A DNA stretch of 64,000 bases from Leptobrachium leishanense (taxonomy: Eukaryota > Chordata > Amphibia > Anura > Megophryidae), in the NCBI GenBank assembly GCA_009667805.1, contig CM019065.1, positions 156,102,333-156,166,332 of the forward strand. The letters are read 5' to 3'. This document shows, piece after piece, positions 26,051-39,278 of this stretch. Made by a program: the position numbers and the translations under genes. The notes beneath the pieces were generated by a model. It saw nothing but the letters and a program-made list of their open reading frames with translations. It had not been told where the DNA came from and did not search any database. Position 1 is the first letter of the stretch, and every line of letters begins with the position of its first letter.

Positions 26051-28118
26051 TGTAACATATGTATGATCTAACAAGTCAATAATTGTATGAAATGAGACTC
26101 TTATTGCAGGGATTTCTCCCGCCATGCCATACGCAAAGGATACATTTTTGTCATTAGATTCCTTGTCCTCAACTCCCTTACAGATTGTTTGTTCATTTAG
26201 GAAGACATTCTTCCAAGCCTTCTGTGTTATCCTTGTCCCACCATGTGTTGTTCAAATGTATTTATGTTCAAATGCATAATCCCCTTGTCTCCTTATCTTT
26301 AACAGAAACGCTGAGTCTGTACTTTTTAAAATGAAGTATTATATCAACGACTATGTAAACGTCTTGTGTAAAAGAAATGTTGTGTGTTGTTTTAGGTCCG
26401 CAATCACTTATGATTTTTCCAGGGTTCTTCAGCCCAACTGTTTGTAATCATTAAAATGCTTTTTAGGGGTTAAACTGGAACCCCAATGTGTGATACTTCA
26501 AAGGGAGGTGGTGAGAGGATCTGTCACCTACTGGCCTTGTTTATGGGCTCCATACTCATGCTGTTTGATCTGATTCAGTCACATTTCCTGGTCTGAGAGC
26601 TCAGACTCCCCTGGTACCTCCAATCCTTTCACTCGTCAGCTCAGCATGACCTGATTGAATGGTGCCACTAACAAGGGAAGGGGGCAGGGCACATCTAAGG
26701 CAGCAGAATTATTTGGGGGTCACACCACAAGTGGAATCCTGCACTGGTAATGAATTGTAAGGTATAAGGTACTGAAACTGTGATAGGTCTGTTTTCACTA
26801 TCCCAGGAGTAGCAGAAAGCCAGCTAGACACAACAGGAGGGGAAGTGACTACTTAGCGAATCAAGATAAATATTTTAGGAAATGTAGAGCTTTGATTCAA
26901 GAGACTCCCATCAACCAAATGTGACATAAAACCATACCCTCCATTTATAGACACGCACAGCCCATATTTTTGGGTGTGCACACAAGTTACACTTTACAAT
27001 TAAAAACTGTATATGATGAAAAATTTCGGTTTCATATTCTTTCATATGGACCAAATAAAAAACCTCCCAAAGGTGTAGATTATAACTATGAAGTCAAAAG
27101 CGGGAGAACAGAACAGGCTTGCCATTATGTCTCTATTACTGCATAAATATTATTAAATAAACATATTTAATAAGAGTGACCCCCCCCCCCACTGTACAGG
27201 CCTTTAGTTGCTTTTTGGGCTTGGCCCATGTTTATTATGTTGGCATGTGCCTACAGGCACCCACCCTGGGGGGAAGGGTGGCCTTCCTCTATTTAATTTT
27301 TTTTTTATATTCTTACACAAAAAGACACCCACCTGTGGTGGTCATCTTTCTCTGTAAAGGTGAAAGAGAATCAAAAAAAGCAAAATAAAAAAAACTAACT
27401 TTAAATTTAAATTTTCTATTTTTTTTAAAAAAAAATATATATATATTTTAAAGAAGGGCGCCCCTTAAGGTGGGCAGCTTTCTTTTTAAAGCTGAAATAA
27501 ATATTTGTAAAAAAAAAAATCATAACATCTTTAATTTAGTTCTCCGGAAAACTGGTCTCTGCAAAAAAAAAAAAAAAATTTCCAACACAATTTAATTTTA
27601 GTTTTGCAGGAAAAGTTGCTTCCTGTTGTCTCAATAAAACTAAAATAAATATTTGTGAAACATATTTGCAAAATGTTTTTTTGGTTTTTTTTTTAATTTT
27701 TGGTGTCCTATGGAAAAAATGGGGGGAAATGGCATTGTAAATAGCTGCATCAAGAAAATAAGACCCCAAATTTTTCTTCAGTTGAATTGGATGCTCCGTT
27801 CCGAAAGAGTGTAATTTTCCATAGCTAGGGTTACAATGTTTTCTATTAATTTTAGGGTTAATCCTAGCCGTAACAGTCTGCTCCGATCTTGCTTTAGTTT
27901 TAGACAGCAGACTCTGCTGATTCATTTGTTGGTAGCACAGCGAGAAATCGTTTTTCAAATTTTTTTAAAATCTGAAATATTTATTTTTGTTTGCCCCAAA
28001 TAAAAAATGTTAAGTATTTCCCGCCGTTTTGCCACTTCTTTTGGGGGAGCTCCAGATTTCTGTGCCTACTTCAGGCTCTTGAGATGTAAATTCGGCTCTG
28101 CTTTTGAGTATATTATCC
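26051..28118. other. Unassigned, AT-rich
   Basis: No gene or bounded repeat is recognised. Poly-A, poly-T and poly-C runs (for example 27181-27190 and 27561-27577) break up the sequence. Open frames here are low-complexity. Confidence 0.3.
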
Positions 28119-28122
28119 TTAA

Positions 28123-28548
28123 GGCTAGGGTCAGACGAAAGCAGTTTTAACGTGCGTTTAGACGCACGAAATCACGGCCGTGCTAGCAGCAAATGACGTC
28201 CAATGCCGGGGAACACACGAAGTACGGCCGCACGAATGTTCGTCCGCGCAACGCAAGTGGCAAACGAACGCATTTTTTCTAGAACGTCAAACCGATAGTA
28301 CGGACGTACAGAGTGCGCTGCGTCCGCTAGAGGCGTGTGTGCGTGATTGGGAGACGTCAGACGCTGCTAATGTCCGGCCAACATAACGTCCAGACACAAA
28401 AAGTGTTTTATTGATGATCCGTACAAAATCACGGACGAAAAGGCGCATCGTATGACCGCTATCGCGTATTCCGTGAAAAAATGCGTCCATTCGTTCGAAC
28501 GCACTTTTTCACAGACAACGCGAAAAATGCGTTAGTCTGACCCTAGCC
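28123..28548. mobile_element. Palindromic short element, GGCTAGGGTCAGACG ends, copy 2 (426 bp)
   Basis: The ends GGCTAGGGTCAGAC and GTCTGACCCTAGCC are inverted, with TTAA on both sides (28119-28122 and 28549-28552). The CpG-rich interior (ACGAAATCACGGCCGTGCTA, CAACATAACGTCCAGAC) is shared almost base for base with copies at 37019-37445 and 61323-61749. There is no coding capacity. Confidence 0.88.
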
Positions 28549-28552
28549 TTAA

Positions 28553-29230
28553 GGAACACTACCACTAACATAAGCTGAAACTAGATTACTTGTGCATTGC
28601 AAAAAAACAGTAGAACACATGCTACTGTTTTTTTTCTTGGTTTGAATTAATTGTATATAAAAGGGCAAAATAAAGTTAGATGTTTATTACCTTCCATTTT
28701 ATTGACCCCCCCATGATGCAACATTTACCAAAATCTTATGTCAAGTTTCACTTTACAACTGTAGAACAGGATAAAATAGTAGGGAAGAGGCAATGAGGAA
28801 GTGAATGTTTAGGCAAGGCTGCAGTGGATCTATTGTGTTGTGTAGGCTACCCAAGATAAGGGATGGTAGCTGAAAGAGATATGATAGTGGGCTTCCAACA
28901 CTGTATGATACCCTGGTGATGTCATTTGCATACGTCCCACACACATTCAATCCTTACGAGTCAGTTTTCTGGAGCTATAAACCATATTTTGCATTCTCTG
29001 CCGAATGCCCTTCAGTGACGAGCAAGTGCTGTAAAGCCACTGTGTGTGTGTGTGTGTGTGGGGGGGAGATTACAAAACAAAAGATCACAAAATGGATGCA
29101 CACAGCAACACTTATAGAGCAAAATATTTTCTTAATTAAACATACATGAGAAAAATAAAGTATATCTAAGATATCAGCAACATAAAATAAAATTTAATAT
29201 TTTGGTAGAAATGTCCCTTTAATAAAATAA
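28553..29230. other. Unassigned; short GT run at 29041-29060
   Basis: Apart from a GT microsatellite followed by a G run, no structure is seen. A TGTCCCTTTAA phrase near 29213 looks like the right end of a TTAA-type short element without a visible partner. Confidence 0.35.
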
Positions 29231-29239
29231 ATTTTTACT

Positions 29240-30286
29240 TTAGATTTCTGCGCTTGAGTGAATCGTTTCATAAAGAAGCTGTTAACGGATGAAAAGAGCA
29301 TGTTCGGTGACTTTTCGTTCCCCTGCGGTGTATTCAGCAAGCACCGCAGGGCCCCCATAGCGCAGGGAATACTCACCACAAACCTGCCGAACACTCACGA
29401 ATACTCACTGAAAACCCGCAGAAACCGCCGCAAAAACCAAGCCGAACATAATACCTTTTACTATGCCCCTTGGTATTCTCTGCAAATGCTCCGGGGCTCC
29501 CCCCCGAATCCACATGAACCTCCCACTCGTTCTTTAGCTTCATTCCTGGCCCCTACCCCTCTGGACACCTCCAACCGTTAGCACAATCCTTTTCCACCTG
29601 TCCGGGCGAGGATTTGAGGTTAACTTCTGCTTTCCCAACGCTGTTGTTCCATCTCTACTGTTGTACTTTAATTTAATGATGGTGTTGTTTCCAAGCTAAC
29701 CATCTGATGCCACGGTTGGTTTTGTATCGCTTATTATAATATGTAAAGCATGTTGTCTCACCTGTGTAATTTCTCGCTGATCCATCATTAAAAAAATATA
29801 TATATATTTTTAAAAAAAGGTCTGTTACAGAAAAATGAAAAAGCGATTTAAAAAAATGGAAAAACATTTTGACAAAAATCCCCAAAAAATGCCTAAAAGA
29901 TCCTAAAAAATCTAAAGATAAAGAGACTTTTTTTTGCAGAATAAAATGATAAACGGTTTATTAGATTTTGAATTAAAACGGGAATATTTTTAACATTGAA
30001 GCCTATTGGATTCGCCTGAATAAACCTGTCGAATGAAACCACCGAACGGCAAAGCACTTCACTTACATTCCTCAGCTTTTCGGTGTTCTCTGAATAGACG
30101 ACCCATTGCTACTCTATGGGAGATTTCACTGCCCTCGAACAGGCACCGTACATGCAGGCAATTCGCCAAGATTTGGCGAATTGCCTGATCTCTGAATAGC
30201 TGAATGGCTCTGAAATGTCCCCATTCGCTGAAATTCAGTATCCGGTTACATTTTGGGGCCAGATCGACTCTCTCTGAATAACCCTG
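29240..30286 (-). mobile_element. TTCGG-rich foldback element, partial
   Basis: The stretch is rich in GAACA, CGAAT and GCCGAA words and ends CTCTCTGAATAACCCTG at 30286. A block near 29925-30010 is the reverse complement of sequence in the hAT element near 60040-60150. The left boundary is not clear. It belongs with the elements at 38266 and 62713 by composition and shared phrases. No gene. Confidence 0.5.
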
Positions 30287-30509
30287 TTAATGTCTTTATT
30301 TTATGTTCTGTGTTTATTTTATCATGGAAAGTAAAAAAAAGTACTCAATGTTATTTGTTCAGAACAATATTTTTTATAATAATCTTCAGGTGGAGTCACA
30401 CTCACACTTTGCTGAGCCCTTTGAAAGCAGCTCTATTATTGTCAAGTGTTAAGGTCAGCAAACCCAATATGGATTAATTTCTCCACTTTTCTTTTCTTGT
30501 GTTTGTGGG

Positions 30510-32083
30510 CAGGGCTGGATTAAGATCTCTATGGGCCTGGAGCTTAAAGGGACCCTCTAATAAAAAATCACCCCCCCCCCGTTTTTTAATCTTAATCCAT
30601 CCCTACTTACCCTAAAGTCCTCTTGTTTCCAGCGGTGTCTTTTTTTTTCATACTCACCTCCCTCCTCTTCCGCTCCCGTCCTTCTTGAGTTTTCTTGCCT
30701 TCTGGTTTACGTGAGAAGCGCGCATGCGCGCCTCTCACGTAAGCCAGCCAATCGGCAGGCTTCCTCCCGGCTCCCTCTGAGGATTAGTGTTTGCGCGCAA
30801 GAGGATGCGCGCAACACTAACCCTCAGAGGGAGCTGCCAGCTTCTGCAGTAAGTTGGAGACGTCATCGCGCTGAAAGCGTGATGACGTCTCCTACTCGGC
30901 AAAAGTCGGCAGAAGCGGGAAATATGATTCCCGCTCTGCTGACTGAGAGCTGGGAGGGCGGAGTAAAGTCCTCCGCCTCTCTCAGCTGTTTTCAGCATTT
31001 ACAGCTGAACCGCTGAGCGGAGGGAGGGGGGACAGAGGGCAGGATACTCCGGGCATCATGACCACCTAAAATAGCTTAGGTGGTCATGTTGCCTAGAGTG
31101 TCCCTTTAATATTTTAGTGGGCTTTTTTTGGAATTTAGTGAAATGAAAACATATTTTAGGTTATTTACCGTAATAGCGCAGATATGGGTATATCTAAACG
31201 GGCAGATACTGTGTGAGGAAATTTCCATTCAGATTTAAATTATTTACAGAGTGTAAAATTATTTTTCACATTTTATCCAAACCTTTTGGTTATATGTTCT
31301 ATAGGAAATTCTTGTTAAAAAAAAATTGAAATGGGAACCCGTTACTGCATTTTTCTGAGAAAATATACAATTTTAACCAAAAAATGTAAAATGAAATATT
31401 TCCCTTGTGTTTTGAATGATGGTGTTTTATTAATAATATGACTATCTATAAAACACTGACCTTGCTCCCAGCGTGGGAAATGAGAAGGGGACTAATGGCA
31501 GTGGTATTGCTCATTTTATATGTGACAAATGGACAATGCCATAGTTTTGGAACTAAAAATAGATAAATAAAAAAAAAAATTCTGCTTTCTTTTATATTTT
31601 ACATGATCAAATTTGGTTTCAATGCAAAGGCCAGACTCTGACCTGCGCAACAACACCTCCCTTGGCCTTGCGAGGTGTAAAGATTTGTGATGTAGGGTTC
31701 CAAAGCCCCCCCCCCCCCAGAGTACATCGCTGTAGTGCGGCGGTTTATGTTTTTGATGTACAAATTTGTAATAATGGTTTGTGCCATCAACTCCACACTT
31801 GAGATGGTAAGTTAGTGCAGCATCATTGTTCCCTTTATAATTGAAAAGTGAAAAGAATTGCTGTGCTAGAAAGAAGAAAATAAAGAAATATTTATTATTT
31901 TATTGTTACATAAAACCTGGTTATGCTCTGGCCTTTCCAGTGATACCTCACATAACCCTGTAGCTGCTATGGATTGGAGATATAGTGGTCCAAATGCCCA
32001 TCAATGCATCCTTTCTCTGGGCCTATTCTGGGGCATGGACCTGGAGCTGCTGCTCCATCAGCCCCTATGTTAATCCGGCCCTG
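30510..32083. mobile_element. hAT element (CAGGGCCGGATTAA family), 1.57 kb, second copy
   Basis: The ends CAGGGCTGGATTAA and TTAATCCGGCCCTG are flanked by a perfect 8-bp duplication, TTTGTGGG (30502-30509 and 32084-32091). A TTAA element (30548-31105) is nested near the left end. The right half contains the GCAGCATCATTGTTCCC and GAATTGCTGTGCTA inverted pair also found in the 1.2-kb TTAA elements, so the body is itself composite. No transposase. Confidence 0.9.
30548..31105. mobile_element. TTAA-flanked short element with AGGGACACTCTA ends, 558 bp
   Basis: TTAA at 30544-30547 and 31106-31109 flanks the ends AGGGACCCTCTA and, read inward, AGGGACACTCTA. The interior folds into several hairpins, among them CATGACCACCTAA with TTAGGTGGTCATG near 31060-31091. 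It is nested inside the hAT element. Superfamily is piggyBac or Kolobok by the TTAA rule. Confidence 0.8.
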
Positions 32084-32091
32084 TTTGTGGG

Positions 32092-32990
32092 TCTTTCCTT
32101 CTTAAAAACAAAACTGTCATGATGTAGAACTCAAAGCTTACAAGATACAACTAATTTGTTATCGCCCTTATATTTTGAAATCCTACTTCTGCCTGGATAT
32201 CCTTATCCATAGAAATGTAAAGTGTGATTTGTTTAACAGTGAAATTGTGTTTGTTTTGGACAGATCACTTTTTGGTGGTGGATAACAGGGTTTTTTTTGG
32301 GGGGGAGGCATTCTTGTTACTAAAAATCAATTGAGCTTTAGTGTTTAACGTTTACTTAAAGGGACACTATACAATATAAATATAATTTGATAGGTCATGT
32401 AATGTTGACCTGAGTGTCCTCCCATTCTCCCCTTGAACTAGAAATCTGTTAATCAGTCCATGCTTATCAGCATTCTGGGCTTCAGGAATACATTCAATAC
32501 ATACTTTGCTAGCTAATGCCTCTCAATTTGGTTGCAGAAGTCACTGGATTGGCTGAATGGAGGGGAGTATGAGTGAGGAAACGGAGCTGGGAAAAAAGAA
32601 TGTGGAAATTATAAAATAGGGGGGCATAAAATGAGGAAGAAATGGATTTGTAGGCAAAGAAGGTGTTTATAGGCACCCGTATTGGTATATAATAGGGGTG
32701 TGTAGGGCATGTATAGGTATATAGTAGGCGTATGTACAGTGGTTTGTGTCTAATTGGACTAATTGCAGGTTGGCACTTGGCACTTTGAGACACATAAATT
32801 AGTTTAGTGATCCAGTATGGGCACTCAGGCTTGAAAAGGTTCGTCATCACTGTACTAGAGAATCCCTTGATGTATTTAGATTAAGTAGCTTGTTGATGTT
32901 ACTTTTGTTAAAGTTAAATAACTTGGACAATTTTCCAAAGTTGGTGCTATCTTAACCAGAGCTGTTGTAAACTTAACAACTCCATAGACT
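32092..32990. other. Unassigned
   Basis: No gene is seen. TTAAAGGGACACTATAC at 32356 looks like one end of another TTAA-type short element; no matching right end was found. Confidence 0.3.
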
Positions 32991-32993
32991 AAT

Positions 32994-33465
32994 GGGCTCT
33001 ATTCCCTATTGAACGCTAACTGTAGCATTCGGGTGAGTAAGCGTTAACGTCAGGATAAGTGACTTTAAAGCATGGCATCCATATTACCTTTACACTAAAC
33101 CCTGTAAAAATCCATTAGTGTACCAGTGACTGCGCTAGGTTGCTAAAGCTTACTTTACTTTGCAAATCCTATGCTTAAAATGCGGAGTGCAATCAGTAAT
33201 TAGCGTTAGGAAAGTAAGGTATTACAAAGTCCTACGGCTAATTACCACACCAATGGGATAAAGGGATTTTTACAGTCACCTAGAAGCTGGTGCTAACTGA
33301 TTCAGCTTCTGCAGAATCATTTTGCATCAGCTAAAACCCTCCCCATACAAATCAAATACTCACCTATCATCCTGCGTAGAGAACGGTGGCCCGATCCGCC
33401 GCTTCTGGTTGCTGGGAGCAGAGTGAGACTGGGGACAAATCACTCCTTTGGACCCCTGTGTCTCC
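32994..33465 (+). mobile_element. GGGMACTATTCC-ended repeat, copy 1, truncated
   Basis: The copy begins GGGCTCTATTCCC. It shares the phrases GTAAGCGTTA, AGTGACTTTAA, TACTTTGCAAATCCTA and CTTCTGCAGAATCATTT with 38144-38265 plus 43742-44018, and in reverse with 61870-62245. It is not interrupted where the copy at 38144 carries the foldback and Penelope composite, so it helps to locate that insertion. The right end is lost near 33465. Confidence 0.65.
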
Positions 33466-34330
33466 AGAATCATAGAAGATAGAGGGTCATGTGAGGTATC
33501 ATTGAAAAGGCCAGAGCATGATACCATACATGACCAGGTTTTACATAAAAATAAATCTATTTTTTTCTCTTCTTTTTTCTCTAACACAGCACTATTGTTC
33601 ACTTTTCAATTATAAAGTGACCAATGATGCTGCACAAACTCACTATCTCATTTTTTCATGTCACCAGCAAGTGTGGAGGCGATGGCACAATGCATTATTA
33701 CGCATTGTTCCATCAAAAACCTAAACCACCGCACTGCAATGAGGGGAACCCTGGAACCCCGTGTCTCCAATCTTTACAACTTACAAGATCAAATGCGGTG
33801 TCATTGGAAAGATCAGGGCCTGGCCTTTCCAACGCTACCAGATATGCCCATGTATTGTGTGAAATCAGAAAAATGAACAAATAAAAATAAATGCAAAATC
33901 TACTCTTTTCCCCTCCATTCTAATTCAGAGGCATTAGGTGCTTTTACTTATAAAGGAAACAGTGCCACTACATTAACTCACCTTCTAATTTCCAACACCG
34001 CAAATGTGGAGGTAATGGCATAATACATTATTACGCATTCGTCCATCTAGAACACAAGCTGCCACGTCACTTGAGGAGAGTGTGGGTCCTTTGTGCCCCT
34101 ATATCTTCATTATTTCCACCCCACAAAGTCAATTTAGGTGTCATTGGACAGGTCAGAGTCTGGCTTATCCAATGATACCAAACATGACCATGTAAAATCT
34201 AAATGAATTTTTTAAAAAACACAAAACATTATTTTTTTGTTTGTTTTGTTTTTAAATTTGGGGGGTGTGTGGAGTGGAGAGAAAAATTGCATTGAGAGGG
34301 CCCAAGAAAAAGTTTGCCCATGGCCCAGAC
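33466..34330. repeat. Fragments related to the interior of the TTAA elements
   Basis: Phrases from the 1.2-kb TTAA elements recur several times, near 33500, 33800 and 34140: TATCATTGGAAAGGCC-like words, GATACCAAACATGACCA, and the inverted pair ACTATTGTTCAC and AATGATGCTGCAC. They form a tandem-like series of related 270-400-bp blocks without TTAA ends, so this is probably an older relative or internal duplication of that family. Confidence 0.5.
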
Positions 34331-36165
34331 AATATTAAAGATGGCCCTGTGTGGCCTACCAGTGCATGTGCATGCAGTTGAGTAATGGGCGCAGTTATGG
34401 TAAATATTTTGTATTTATTATAACCTCGTCTCCCCCTCTTGTCTTTTAGGCTCACGGCTCCTCCTTTTTTTTTTTTTTGATGCTCAATATATTGTTGGCT
34501 CAAAGCTTTGGAAATGTGACTCCTAAGTGACATATACTCAGTGGGACATCAAAGCTCCTTGTGTGAGAAGCCGATGTGTTTGTGAACGAGCAGCTTCCCA
34601 GAGGAGCCTCCACTAATTGTATCACATCTCCAGTGCCTTTCAAAACAGTTTGCCGAAAACTAATCAGCGGAGGTAAAGTGCTTCCCGGGGGTCCTGTTTG
34701 ACTGTCCCCTGAAGCAGCTTTATTCCTGAAATGTCTTATAGTGTAGGATACTCCATTAACCTGTTCCAAGCTGATGCTCTCGGTGTAAATGTGCACAAAG
34801 ACGGGCCTATACAATGCGAGGCAGGACCCCAAACTTAGAACATTTACTTAAAATATTATCTGTCTTACACTGAAATCTGGACTATGCTCTTGAGATGCCA
34901 CAAAGGGCCACTTTATGTGTAATTTGTGTTTTTTCCGCTTCCTAATTTTCAAACAAGACTGTCCATCCATCCATCATTATGTCAAAAACTCATATCTCTG
35001 CTAAGTAAATATATGTTAGCTTGAGCACACAATTCCCACCAATCTCCACTGATGTATTTTTTTAAAAACATTTAGAAACATGTGAAATTTCTTGAATACA
35101 AATAATGTCACCAACCACATACACAGCTAACAATTCCATGTTGACCCTTTTCCCACTAAACCGGCTATCTGTGGCACCCCCCTCCTTTCATCACACGTGC
35201 ACACGCTACATCCATGAATATTTCAGCAAACACTGTGAGATCAATGCAGCCACTCTCACTCCATATTGATCTGCCTGCCTCGTGATTAAATATTCTCTGA
35301 CTTCAGTATACATTCTCCCATGACACCCTTCTCTATGTCTTATATGAGAATGGTGGTGTTCTAGGGGTACTTTGGGACCTTATTAACCCTTTATTCAATG
35401 TGTAATCCATGAACTGCGCCTAAAGACTTAACCATCATCTATCTATCTATCTATCTATCTATCCTGGAAAATACTAGGTGTTTGTATGAGAAGAGCGTTG
35501 TTCCCGGAGGCTGCAGGAGAACCCTGCTATTATCAGTCTAGAGATGTTCTCATTGTAATGATTATATTTACTGCACCTATTCCCAGAGGAACACACCATG
35601 TCTGTACACCTTCTCCCTGACATACTCTCCATCTCTTTTTACGATCCTCTGTGTGCCTCTGGATGGGATTGCTCTTATTCTCCATGCTGATTACAGTTCC
35701 ATTCTCTGAGACAGCGGTTTTCTGTCTATTCAGAATACAAGGAGTGGTAAAATGTAAAGATAGCAACTGGTTATTTACTAAATATTGTGAGATACAGTTT
35801 ACAAGTTTAGTTTTCCGTTTAATGAAATTCAGACCATATTCAAGAAAATACTTTAATAATATGTCTCGATCTTTATTAAATTTATTTAAAAATAGAAATA
35901 GACATGTGCATTCATTTTGTACTAGTTTGCGAATTGTCCAAATTTTGGGCAATCTGCCGATTTTGTCTGAAACTTGAATGAACCATGTGACACCTTGATA
36001 AATGTACCAAATAGTTAATCCTTCAGGAATGATTTTTGTTTGTGCAATTCATTTTAATTCAGGGTGGCGCATATGTGAGTACAATTTGTCGGTGAGTTGC
36101 TTTCAATTAATTAAACAACCTTTTCCTTCCTATTCTAGGGCTGTAAGTAACACAATGTCCTCATG
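34331..36165. other. Unassigned, apparently low in repeats; ATCT run at 35436-35464
   Basis: No transposon ends, coding domains or multi-copy phrases were recognised. It is the best candidate in the window for old single-copy DNA. The only simple feature is a seven-unit ATCT microsatellite. Confidence 0.35.
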
Positions 36166-36169
36166 TGAC

Positions 36170-36960
36170 ACATTGTCAGGGTGGCACCTGGTGTGTGCCA
36201 TGGTGGGTCCAAGTTCAGGGGGTCTGAGCCCAGTTTGCAGGGACACACAGATACCTATGGGTAGACAGACACTGGGAGATCCAATGTGCAGTACAAGAGG
36301 GTATCCAGGAAGAATAGTCAGAGGGTGTTCCGTGGTCAAGAGGCTGGTACAGGCAATCGATAGGCAAGCAGGGGTCTGGTACACAGGAAATCAGGAGAAA
36401 TACAGCAGTAGGTCTGAACAGTAACAGTGTTTTACTTGCATGATTTCCTTGGGAGTGGGACTCTGCATTCTATCAGGTCTGGAGGTCTCATAGTCCATGG
36501 GAATCTCAGGTTTTTCCTCCTCTTCTGCATAATCCACCAGAGGCTGCTCATTCCTGGGTACAGTGGGCATGAGTCTTCTGGGGCCAGGTTTTGGTGTAGG
36601 AGGCCTTCGGGGAGCAGGCTTGGGAACTGGAGGTCTCCTGGGGGCTTGATGTGTGGCGGGGATACGCACTTGAAGTGGCTGTGTATGGTGGGTTACCGCT
36701 TGTGTCTACTGGTGCACATGGTGATGCTGAGATTGACTGTTTCCTGGACTGGATACTGTTGCTGAGCATGGGCAGCATTTTACATGTGCTGCTCATGTAC
36801 GAAGTTAGACAGTTGCAGGCACAGATCCTGACAGGTGCAGGCACAGGATCCTGACACACATGGTCTTCCCTATAGTCCTCCCAATCACAGCCTTTGACTG
36901 TCACCCCGTTTACAGGAAAACTGAGGTAAATACACCACATGTACATCTTTAATGGCACTC
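36170..36960 (-). pseudogene. Unrecognised proline-rich coding remnant
   Basis: Two overlapping minus-strand frames (36548-36958 and 36391-36669) may be one frame separated by a shift. The downstream part repeats a PRRPP-PKPAP/GPRR motif, followed by an acidic DYAEEEE stretch. No family is recognised. The repetitive proline-arginine text and the transposon-rich setting suggest a remnant of a mobile-element protein (for example a gag-like or accessory ORF), but this is inference, and chance cannot be excluded. Confidence 0.25.
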
Positions 36961-37018
36961 ACAGTGCTTAAAAAGCTTAAATCCGGGATCATGAAGCCCA
37001 CGCAAGAGTCAAGACTAA

Positions 37019-37445
37019 GGCTAAGGTCAGACGAACGCATTTTTCACGTGCGTTTAGCCGCACGAAATCACGGCCGTGCTAGCAGCAAATGACGTCCAAT
37101 GCCGGGGAACATACGACGAACGGCCGCACGAACGTTCGTCCGTGCAACGCAAGTGGCAAACGAACGCATTTTTTCGAGAACGTCAAACCGCTACTACTGA
37201 CGTACAGAGTGCGCTGCGTCCGCATAGCGGCGTGTTTGTGTGATTGGGAGACGTCAGACGCTGCACACGTCCGGCCAACATAACGTCCAGACGCAAAAAG
37301 GGTTTTATTGATGATCCGTACAAAATCACAGATGAACATGCGCATTGTATGACCGCTATCGCGTATTCCGTGAAAAAATACGTCCATTCGTTCGAACGCA
37401 CTTTTTCACGGACAACGTGAAAAATGCGTTCGTCTGACCCTAGCC
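37019..37445. mobile_element. Palindromic short element, GGCTAGGGTCAGACG ends, copy 3 (427 bp)
   Basis: The ends GGCTAAGGTCAGACGAACG and CGTTCGTCTGACCCTAGCC are flanked by TAA on both sides. The interior is nearly identical to copies at 28123 and 61323. The closely matching length and sequence imply recent amplification of one source element. Confidence 0.88.
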
Positions 37446-37448
37446 TAA

Positions 37449-38140
37449 GAGTGCAAATGCAGCAATCGTGTATAAGCAGCCCTGACTTGCTAGGCAGCCG
37501 GTCATCCTTGCATGCATGTGTTTGAAGATAACATGACCTTTTGGGGGATAACCTGCAGCAATGACATAAATTGTGTCATGACCGATGCCCCATCTTCCAA
37601 AGTTGGTGGGTGTGCTTTCCCACTAACCCTTCACCCAGGTGAGGGCTTAAATCTGAGCAGATGGGTTGTTTGCTCTTCTCTGATTTAAATCCTCATCCAC
37701 TTGCCATGTATTTTTTGCACCTAGGGCGAATGGGGCCCCCTGTCTTTCTGCATCATGGGGTTCAGGGCACATAACAGGAGAGTGGGTTCCCTACAGAAAT
37801 TCCACTTTCCTGATTATCTCAGCTGCAAAACAGATAAGGGTTTAAGTCATCTTTTGTAAAATGTTTTCAAAAAGTATGTTGCAGATGTTACGTGTAATAC
37901 TAGTGAGTTGTACTGTATGTATACCATATTCACATTATATACACCAAGAAAGTAACAAAGAAAAGGAAATACTTACAACATGAACTATTCCCATTATTGT
38001 GGACAGACAAATTTCATCCATAGGGACATCCAAGCAAGGATTACAATTCCATGCAAGTGTCTTTAAATCAAGAGATCTAGCAAACCTAGATGTTTCAGTC
38101 ATACGTAGAGCTTGCCAGTGAGTTGCAGCAGATACCCCTC
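37449..38140. other. Unassigned
   Basis: No gene or bounded repeat is seen in this interval between two mobile elements. Confidence 0.35.
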
Positions 38141-39278
38141 TAAGGGAACTATTCCTTAGTGAATGCTAACGTTAGTGTTCGGATGTGTAAGCGTTACTAC
38201 TAGGATTAGTGACTTTAATGCATGCACCTCATATTCCTTCCTGAGGCTAAACCCGTAAGAATTCACTAAAGGGGTTATTCATTCGGTGCACTTCGGCAAC
38301 CTCAATTTGCATTCACAGCAGGATCCCCGAAGTGCGCCGAATCGATCTTCCAAATCAATTCGATAACCCATCGAACGCAGCCAACGACTCGCCGAACAGA
38401 CTGCCAAGCGCACCAGACGACCCACCGAATAGACCACCGAACGTTGCCGGAAAAAGTCAGCTAGCTGCCGAACAGGGGAAAAAAAAACATCAGCTTTTAA
38501 AATGCGTTTTAAACAACGATGCTGCATGAAAATAATATATAAGGTCCTTTGAATAATAATAAAAAGGTCTGTTCCAGAAAAATTTCACATATAAAAAATC
38601 CTGAAAAGTGCCTTTTTTTAAAAAAAAATAAACGAATAAAGAGACTTTTAGTTGCAAATGAAAAGAATAAACGGCAGTTAAATAAAAAATTAATAAAAAC
38701 GGGGAATTTTTTTGCATTGAAATCTGTGGGATTCGCCTTTTTAAACCTGTCGAAAGAAATCAAAGAAAATCTGGGCATTTCGGCAACTTTATATAGTTGT
38801 TCAGGTTTCTCTGAATAGATTAATCATTACTTCTCTATGGGGAATTTGACTGCAGTTGAATTGCACTGTATTTTGCTGGCAGTTCGCCAATATTTGGCAA
38901 ATAGCCAGCTTTTTGAATAGCCGAATGGCCATGAAATTGCACCACGCAGGGGAAATTCACCGTTCGGTGCAATTCGGTGGCAAATTCAGCTCTCTTTGGA
39001 TAACAAAGATAAAATACATAGGGTTATACCCTATGTACCAATTCACACACTTAGCGCTAATTGGCCACTCACAAACTGCCAATTGATAGAAGGCTCATAT
39101 CAGGTTCTTTTTTGGATCACCGATAGATGAAATTGCCTTAAAGGAAATATTGAATATAATAGTATAGACTGCCAATTATATTGCAAATAGCAACTTTTAT
39201 TGTGCTTACAAGGTTAAAAACAAGTTAAAACATATCAACATCACAACTCCACGGCCTGTCAGTTCACTGGATGGTACT

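Noticed and set aside
38266..39004. Bacterial-type or coding interpretation of the CGAAT-rich stretch
   Set aside because: The word pattern is mirrored at the two ends and shared with other foldback copies, so it is repeat structure and not codon structure.
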